Part shown: positions 56,538-64,000 of the stretch, one piece after another | Layout of the letters: each line of letters begins with the position of its first letter | Numbering within the stretch: position 1 is the stretch's first letter | Origin: Magnolia sinica | Lineage: Eukaryota; Streptophyta; Magnoliopsida; Magnoliales; Magnoliaceae | Assembly (NCBI RefSeq): GCF_029962835.1 | Contig: NC_080587.1 | Coordinates: 56,449,528 to 56,513,527, forward strand | Length of the DNA: 64,000 bases | Reading direction: 5' to 3' | Notes under the pieces: generated by a model | Seen by the model: only the letters and a program-made list of their open reading frames with translations | What the model was told of the DNA's origin: nothing | Database searches by the model: none | Position numbers and translations under genes: made by a program

Positions 56538-58274
56538 TGTCCTAAAGGAGGGTGAATATGACTTTTCAAACTTTAACTAAAAAATTAGCAAGCACTTCTA
56601 AATACATATGTAAATGAATATAAGCAAGAAGAAGTACTAAAACAAAATTTACTTAATGAAAAACATTACTCAGGCATTTTGTCAAACATGTTTGCTGTAA
56701 AAAATAAATAAACTATATTATTAAGCTACACATAACAAATAAAGATTTAAATCATTCACAATAATGCAAATGATATATAGTGGTTCGGCTACGTACCTAC
56801 TCCACTCCCGACTGACCCACTTTCTCCTAGAGTATGCCGGATTTTACTACTCAGATGGTTTTAAATCAGGTTCACCATAAACCTTCACAACCTACACAAG
56901 GTCTACGTGTTTCATCTGTCGATCGCCTATAAAAGGTATTATTAAGTCCTACACAAGAACTTGAAATTCCTATACAAGGATAATAAAAAAATGTACTATC
57001 CCATCGGAGGCCTACATAAGGACTTGTTGAGTTTGGAAGTTCAAATTTTAAAACCTAAACCTATACAAGGAATGGTTTCCAGACACAATGGACTCAAAAT
57101 ATTTTCTTACCTAAAAGTGGATGAACCCCATTAAGCACTTTGATGAAGATCTTCTCGAATTGTGAAGGATCTTCAACTCCCTTGTATGCAACTGTATGAT
57201 GATGTGTCATTGAAGATACTGAGGTTGTTGGGTCAAGGGTTTGGTGAATCCTAACTAGGTATTGATGAGCCTTTATGAACTACTTAAGGATCCCCATGGT
57301 TGAGCATTTAATGTTAGCTATCATAAAGATTTACCAATAAGTGTGGTTGTTAGAGCATCAATGAATGATGTTATTCATTGTTCAATCCAAGCTTGAAATG
57401 CTTCAATGATTGTCTTTAAGATAAGGATTGAGTGATGAACTCAATGAGAAAAGAGAGATTTCTAAAGATGGATAATAACTATAGATATTCACTTATACAA
57501 GGCTCTCTCAATTACTCACTAAATTATTAAGAAACCCCTCTTCCTATATGTAAATAAGATTTCTAACTGTAAAAAATGAGTAGAAATCTATTAATTTCGA
57601 TGTCATCGAATGGTCTTTGATGGCATCGAAGTGTCCTTCGATGTCATCGAATGACCTTCAATGGCATTGATAAATTCCAAACTATATTTCAAATCTTGCT
57701 GGATAGTTTTTGCTTCTCATCATTGAGTGACCTTTGATGTCATCCAAGAGGTCCTTCGATACCATCGAGAAAATCCAAAATTTTGAACTGATGTTGCTAG
57801 ACAATTTGGGTGTCCAAGTTCGATGCCATCGAGCTAACATCGAAGGTCCCTTCGATGTCATTGAATGAACTTCGCTGTCATTGTAAAAATCCAGGATTTT
57901 ATCTTTTAGTCATTGGACAGTTTGAGCATATGTTTGATGTCATCAAAGATATCTTCAATGCCATCGAAGGCAGTTTGATGGGACTTCAATGCCATCGAAG
58001 TTGTCTGTTCTTTGAGATGTTTCTTTTATACAAACTTTTACCCACTTAACTCACTAGCATATTTTAATATGGTTTTTCCTGGAAGGTATAAGCTAGATAT
58101 AGGGTTTAGTTTGGTGGGTTTTTATATAGGCTTTGATGAGGTCTTTGCAATTTCATTACCTTGTCTTGAATCAGATGCCTTGAATCCTGAAGTCTTCATT
58201 CTTGAATCTTCCTTCGGGCTCTCCTGACTCTAAGACTCGTACTACATGCTAATTGAAAAACTAGGATACTTACA
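56538..58274 (-). repeat. 3' LTR of the SIRE-type element
   Basis: About 1.74 kb, beginning on the minus strand TGTAAGTATCCTAG and ending TTTAGGACA. Its ends match those of the probable solo LTR at 30233-32518. Positions 57590-58010 hold many TCGATG/CATCGA words; a TTATTTACATATA candidate TATA box lies near 57540-57556, downstream of them on this strand. Confidence 0.75.
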
Positions 58275-58275
58275 A

Positions 58276-58289
58276 TCTCTCCCTTTGTC
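58276..58289 (-). promoter_or_regulatory. Polypurine tract of the SIRE-type element
   Basis: GACAAAGGGAGAGA on the minus strand, one base before the LTR start, as required for plus-strand priming. Confidence 0.75.
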
Positions 58290-58751
58290 AATTATGTGAC
58301 AAAACCTAACAAACACCTATGCAACTCAATAAACATAGACATTACATGTCTTGTAGACAAATTTACATGATTTACAAGAAACACAAGACACTTTCATAAT
58401 TACTTCTTCGAAGCTCCCCTTAACTTCCTGTAATACCAATGTTTCCAAAAAGATAAACTAAAACATTTGGTGGGAGTATGTTTCTCCCCCTTTTGCCAGT
58501 GATTAGCAAAGGTTAATAGTAAAGGCATGATTTGTCACTGGACTTGAAAATATGACTATAATCCATTAAATAGGGAAAAACAACATAGGCATATGAACAT
58601 AATAATGTGAAGCATGAAATATATATCATATAAGATAAAAAAGTATTCATTCTGAAAATGATGATCAATAAAAAAGAGACTATCCTCCGATCTCTAATGA
58701 ATAAAAAAGAGACTCTTGACCAAGATGATCAGACTACAAAAATAGCATAAT

Positions 58752-60005
58752 CTAAACACACATCAAATTGTTAGCTCCTGACTCCAGCTGAACCACATCA
58801 TCGTGGTGACATGATAGAAGAGCGACCATCTCCTGCATTGTACGTTGGAGTGATTGGACCATCTGATCCCAATGTGGCAAGTGCTCCTCCTACTTTGAGA
58901 GACGCTCCCCTTGACGCGTCTCCTTTGTTAGTAATAAGTCGAGGTGATCTTGTTGCCTCATGTAACGTCTGATGGCGGCATAATCTTGAGTGGCATGCAT
59001 AGAAGTTTCCTGCGTTTGAGTTGCTCCAGTACTCGTTTGTCCAACTTCAAGGGTGGCGACAACTAGTGCATCTGTCCCAGAAGAGGCTGCTAGCAGTGGC
59101 GGTAACTGCATCTTCTTGATGTTGTTGTGTGTGATGTGAGGTGCTGGCATGAGTGCATCGGATGTAGGAGAGAAGCCACAATCCTGTGCTAAGAGACAAA
59201 TGAGGTGACCAAAGGGGAGGTAGGTGGGTCTGCTCCCCCTGACTAACATTGTTATCTGATGCAAAATGATGATAAAAAGGCATAGGTGGATGCCTGTCCC
59301 AATGCTATAAGTGATATCGACCATGAACGGGGTAAGATCAACTCTATTCATGCCCCTAGGGTATACATTTGTTGAGAAATTTGAGTGAAGAACTCAGAAT
59401 TGACTCGACATGTGGAACGAGTGCAATGCATTACTGTAAACCCACGACTCATCCTTCCCATTGCATAAAAACTTGGTCATCATAGACCAAATTTCCGGGT
59501 AGGTGAGATCATGGTCCAGCTAAGTTGCGTGGGACAGTGGAACACCAATTAGTGACGCGATGCGCCCTGGTGTGATCTTGATAATACTTTGTCCTACGTC
59601 GACCTCTATGGATGGCAGGTGGAGTTTGGGACTCTGGCACCAAGATAAAAATTGATAGACCTGATTGGTGCACTTCATGCCACCAAACTTTAATACATTC
59701 TCCCACCCAATTGCAACTAACATGGAGTCAATAACATACGGATGTACACTAGGAATGTCCACATTTCTCTCAAGAATAACTTTGCAAACTTGATATTTTT
59801 TGAGAATTTTGTTGGTTGGTTGAGGAAGAGAAATAGGTAGATCTTCACTATGGACAGATGGTGTACGTGATGGTGATAATGACGAAGTTTGATGTCTAGT
59901 CCTCTCAGTCCATCGCGGGGCGAGCTTCTTGACCCTAGTGGGTCGAGAAGGTTCACTCATTGAGAGAGCTTTGCCTTTATCCTTAGGAATGATTTGCAAA
60001 TACAA
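58752..60005 (-). pseudogene. SIRE ORF3 (env-position, plant transposon protein domain) with three stops
   Basis: One unshifted frame of 418 codons from ATG at 60005 to a stop at 58752, interrupted only by TAG at 59522-59520, TGA at 59396-59394 and TAG at 58892-58890. The N-terminus is basic and Ser/Pro-rich. The middle (about residues 70-230) carries ILERNVDI, VIDSMLVAIGWENVL, ITPGRIASLIGVPL and, after the second stop, NVYPRGMNRVDLTPFM, which recall the putative plant transposon protein domain often found in the third ORF of SIRE elements. The C-terminus is Gln/Thr-rich with a possible coiled coil. Its function in the family is unclear. Confidence 0.82.
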
Positions 60006-60559
60006 AAATGGAAGAATTAAAGGATAATATGGCTAGATGAGAATGTGCAAATCGATAAGACACTGATTATAAGGATTTGATTAAAACATAAAATCAATGA
60101 AACAATGAATTACCACTCAAAAATGAGCGAGACCCAAGGACAATAGAGTGATTCTTTGAGTGAATTTATGAAATGGAAGGCTTAGAGAGCTTGAAAAACC
60201 AGTGGGCAACACGGGAGAAGCTTTAGATGGAAGATGAAACAAAATGCTTTATTTAAATGAAATTGCACATGCCTGTTTCATCAATGACATCTAAGCTTCT
60301 GCAGTGTTATAGAAGTTTGAACTTTAATGGCATCGAAGTACCATCAAAGGTCCCATTGAAGCCAGACAGGCAGTTAGGTGTTTTCAGATTTTGCATAATT
60401 TGACTTCGGATATGAGATGTACATAAAAATAGATCTTTAATATTTGAAATTGTACAATCAAACTACGACACTCAAAAATAATAATAATAAATAAAAGATA
60501 AAAAAAAATTTAAACAAAATTTCACGTTGAGGCTATAATTCCTCGGATATGTCAATGAT
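60006..60559 (-). other. Linker between pol and ORF3 of the SIRE-type element
   Basis: AT-rich and non-coding. One TTTGATGGTACTTCGATGCC-like stretch near 60330-60360 resembles the LTR's TCGATG words. Confidence 0.5.
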
Positions 60560-61269
60560 GCCTTTCAAGCTGATAATTACCTATGTAGTACATACCCCAA
60601 TGGACTTTTGGAGATCTTCAAATCTACTTTTGTCCAGTGGTTTAGTCAATATATTAGCCAATTATTTTTCAATGGGCAGATAGTCCAACGATATGATATG
60701 TTCTTAAACAAGTTCACAAATGAAATGATGATGGATATCTATGTGCCTTATTCTCGAGTGTTGCACCAAATTCTTGGAGATGTTTATGGCACTGGTATTA
60801 TTAAAAAAAAAAATAGTGTCATCCACAAAAGCTGGGCAAAATAGCTACCTGCTGCAATATATTTAGTTTCGGCGATAGATAATGAAATGGAATTCTGCTT
60901 TTTTACTCTGCCAAGACACCAAGCAGTTCCCTATATAAAAACATCTGCCACTGGTCGACTTTCTATCGTCCATATTTTCAGCCCAGTTAGCATCTGAGTA
61001 CATGGCAATTGTGGTAGATGTGTCAAACAGGTACCAGAGTCCAAAATATGTGGTCCCAGCCACAATCTGATCATTCTTTTCACAATGGTTATATGTGATT
61101 CTTTTAGGTTAGCTTGAAACCTAGTGCATGCTCCTATGCTAAACGCTATCGGATAGCTCACTGTGAGATAGAGCAGGATCCCAATCATGCTGCAATATAA
61201 GTGTTGATCTACAGTTTTTCCAAATATGTCCTTGGATAACTTAAGAGTAGTGTTCATGGCTGTGTGATG
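60560..61269 (-). pseudogene. SIRE-type RT C-terminus and RNase H remnant
   Basis: On the minus strand: TLKLSKDIFGKTVDQHLYCS (about 61245-61186), MIGILLYLTVSYPIAFSIGA, then a frame change near 61060 and MAGTTYFGLWY, TIAMYSDANWAENMDDRKST (RNase H Asp) and LVSWQSKKAEF (about 61063-60880). Further on, NISKNLVQHSRIRHIDIHHHFI-like pieces appear near 60780-60700 with an A run inside. The frame is broken at several points. Confidence 0.85.
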
Positions 61270-62598
61270 TGTAACACCTCGAATATTTGTGCCCCGAGTA
61301 CATACTTGTGCCCGAGAATTTCGGGTGTTAATAATGTAAAATTTAGATGCTTCAAAATCATACCTTTTTTTTCTCATTTAGATCACATCGAGTTACATTC
61401 ATGAAGGTAACCCATTCACGAGAATAAAAATGATTCTACTTCTTATTGTTTCAAAGTATAAAATTAACTAATTGTCTAATGCCCTCACCAAGTGGGAGCT
61501 TGTTACATTATGCAAAGTTTTATAGTGGAAATTAAATAAAGTTAAACTTAATGTTATCCTTCTTCTTTATTCGGAATAATCTTCCATAGAGAGTTCATCA
61601 TCTGTATCTTTAATCTGCACTTCACTTGCAACGTTTGTATGGTTGGAGAGTGTCAATGCCCTACTCATACTGATGGTTATCCTTTAAGATTAACAATAAT
61701 TCAAGAGATTCATAAGAATAATGTGTGGGTTCTGATACATATTGTACTCCACCACTACGAGTGGTATTAGTATGTACAACCAATCTACATGAATGCATGG
61801 CTATTATAGTGTGTGTAATCCATCATATGTAGTGATCATCAAAATATGGAATATAAGTCATAAAAATCCTAGCTCACCCCATGTCTCATACTATGGAAAT
61901 CCGTCGGCGTGTTCAACACTACAATGGATTTATGTGAAAACCTTGAGGTGGCACAACACACGATCGGAAGATTCATGTGACACGATTTGTTCATGGAGCA
62001 ACTATTTGAGACATCCAATCCCAGAAGTGATGTAATATGCATGACGGTTTACTTACATTGATTGTTCATCTTGACCCAAACTCATGTGAGTTTTGGAATT
62101 CCAACACACATGCCCAAGCCATAAAGGGAAATAGCACAAAGCTAACCTAATAAAGTTAAAGAGTAGCATTAGGCTAACTCAATAAAAATAAGGGGAGAGT
62201 AGCAAAAGCCAACTCAATATATAGTGAAAATATGTGTCACTCTCAAAATCAAAAAAGTGCAAGGCTTATATCCATCGCCACACATGAATTCATAAAAATC
62301 ACGAATAATTAAAATCATACCTTAACCATAATTCTCGCTGGGATAAATATTCATAACAATCCATCAATCAATGGCATGGGAATCATAGTAATATGAAGGT
62401 ATGAAAAACTAAGACAAATCTTATATATATCAACCCGAATTAGTGTAAGCTTAAAGGAATCCCTCACCTTAGCCTTAGATGTAATCCTAGGTAGATCTCA
62501 ATGTAGGAGGGCTTCTAGATTAACCATGATATCGCTCGAGGAAGAGGGAGACAACATACATGTGGGGAAGGAAGAAAAGGGACGGGGGCCTAGGCTTG

Positions 62599-62646
<48 letters not shown>

Positions 62647-63560
62647 TCTTTCTTCCTTGGACATGAGAAAAAGGTGGTAGGCATGGGATTTTAAGTGGAG
62701 AAGGGAAGTACACCCCCTTTTATAAAGGAGTGGGCATGAGAGAGGGGGTGTGTCACATCCTAGTTAAATTAGGTTTCTCAAATTTATCTTTTTTTAGAGA
62801 TATTTTTTTAAATCTAACTCATTCACGGTGACGGGGTCATCGAATAAGGCTAAGGTACATAGTTTTCTTGGTGATTCGAAATTTAGATTGGCTTATCTCG
62901 AAAATTCATGTAGCGAGTGCTAAAACGAACCTGACCCCAATTAACAATCCACACGCAATGATCAAGGCCTAATTTTTAGAGAAATGTGTAGTTAAGATAG
63001 GCAAACGATTGTGAAGATTTTGGTGATTGATTGATGGTGGAAAAAGTCTAAATATAAAATTTCACCTTTTGTGACAAAATGAAGGAATTGGTTCTAAAGT
63101 GGTTAACATTTAACGGTGTAAGATTATAAATTGGGGTCTAAATTTTATATGATCTTATAGTCATATGAGGCTAAAGTGTAGTCTAAATTTTAGTTACGAT
63201 GGATGGCGGGAAGTGGGTAATTCGGAAGGTCCAAATTTAGAAAAAGTCGATAAGCCTAAAATGGATAATTTCGCATCTAAGGAAAAGCCTACCAAGGTGG
63301 GGTTCTCACATTTCACAGTCGGTCCATATGATGGGCAATACAATTCGTTCATATGAAGGGAAATATTATACTATGACTACGCACCAGCTTTCCTCACTCG
63401 ATGGACACCAATATCAATAGTTAAGGGGATGATTTGTCAATTGGGGCTCTTTTACAATGATCTAAGGATTAAAATTCGACGTGTATGGTTAATTTATGAT
63501 AAATAGGCATGGTATAATATTTCATATCAAACGGATCATGAAAATCATGTGATCTAGAAT
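61270..63560 (-). mobile_element. Probable chromovirus-type gypsy LTR, possibly running past the window
   Basis: On the minus strand the segment ends TTCGAGGTGTTACA at 61270, preceded by an ATTCTCGGGCAC block. It has CTCCTTTATAAAAGGGGG (about 62728-62711) followed by a (CT/GA)n tract (62597-62640) and a CCTAGGATTACATCTAAGG block. This layout resembles Tekay/Del-type LTRs as I remember them. The 5' end is not identified and no coding part is visible, so the limits are approximate. Confidence 0.45.
62597..62640. repeat. (CT)n microsatellite
   Basis: Pure CT run on the plus strand, just downstream of the candidate TATA box when read on the minus strand. Confidence 0.93.
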
Positions 63561-64000
63561 TCAAGGGTCTAGGTTAATGGCATTTTCCTAATATTGTTAA
63601 TCTCAGAGTTTTGGGAAATCTAATGACTCTACCTGGTTATAAGAATGTTTCTAAGAAAATCTTTCAAAATAACTCATATATAAATTATTATGAATAAAGA
63701 GTTAGTCACCAAATAAGTTAAAATTATTATTAATTAAGGAAATGTACATATATCAAACGACATAATGGATGGTCAGATGACATGTTAAAAGTAGTAAAAC
63801 TTGATGGTTAGTATTCTAATCATGTATGTAGATATATAGTCAGTTTCATAAATAGTTGAACATAAGTAGGTTTTTAGAGTGATCAAGGGGTGGAAAATGT
63901 ATACCGTTAGATTCAACTGACTTTTTCACATATATAAGTTCCTCAAATTGTAGTTTTGATGGTGGATTAAGCATATTCATAGGTGGTGAACAAGATGAAC
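63561..64000. other. Window end, nothing recognised
   Basis: AT-rich sequence without a gene signal; it may belong to the LTR-like segment to its left. Confidence 0.35.

Larger units (their letters stand above)
56538..61269 (-). mobile_element. 3' half of a SIRE-type copia retrotransposon
   Basis: Read on the minus strand: RT/RNase H remnant (61269 to about 60560), a long third ORF (60005-58752), a polypurine tract (58289-58276) and an LTR (58274-56538). This order, with an extra ORF between pol and the 3' LTR, is that of SIRE/Maximus elements. The 5' part is cut off at 61269 by another LTR-like sequence beginning (plus strand) TGTAACACC. Confidence 0.85.

Noticed and set aside
36838..61269. 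Endogenous pararetrovirus as a source of the RT fragments
   Set aside because: All RT pieces carry copia, gypsy or LINE signatures and adjoin matching integrase or LTR sequence; no movement or coat protein signal seen.

Overview
The window is nuclear DNA of a flowering plant, made almost wholly of transposable elements in several states of decay. Evidence for a plant is the element mix: Ty1/copia elements of Tork and SIRE type, an Athila-like Ty3/gypsy element, a plant L1-type LINE, a tRNA-derived SINE, and hAT-like and Mutator-like non-autonomous elements. AT-rich spacers and (TA)n, (GA)n and (TAA)n tracts fit this. The abundance of foldback elements carrying a GTGGGGCCCAC core reminds me of magnoliid genomes, but that is an impression from memory. 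I found no intact host protein gene, rRNA or tRNA gene.

Layout. 1-4.3 kb: spacer, a 51-bp minisatellite, two foldback elements. 4.3-9.8 kb: a complete but dead copia element with both LTRs and a perfect 5-bp target duplication. 10.1-13.5 kb: a solo gypsy LTR and small inverted-repeat elements, enclosed by a 153-bp direct repeat. 14-16.2 kb: small elements lodged in (TA)n tracts. 16.2-18.4 kb: featureless AT-rich spacer. 18.4-28.9 kb: non-autonomous DNA transposons, one hAT-like with a perfect 8-bp and one Mutator-like with a perfect 9-bp target duplication, plus an odd five-unit degenerate array. 29.2 kb: a SINE. 30.2-32.5 kb: a probable solo SIRE-type LTR, minus strand. 33.4-34.8 kb: an LTR-like segment, minus. 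36.8-40.2 kb: a 5'-truncated copia element. 40.9-43.0 kb: a 5'-truncated LINE. 43.06-54.58 kb: a full-length degenerate Athila-like gypsy element. 55.5-56.3 kb: copia fragments. 56.5-61.27 kb: the 3' half of a SIRE-type copia element on the minus strand with a long third ORF. 61.27 kb to near the end: a probable chromovirus-type LTR, minus.

Nothing works together as a pathway. The retroelements each once encoded gag, protease, integrase, reverse transcriptase and RNase H; all are now broken, with many stops and altered catalytic residues that look like C-to-T or G-to-A change. The small DNA elements carry no transposase and would have depended on enzymes encoded elsewhere. The most unusual pattern is a cluster of short TCGA-centred palindromes just upstream of the TATA box in copia LTRs of different types.
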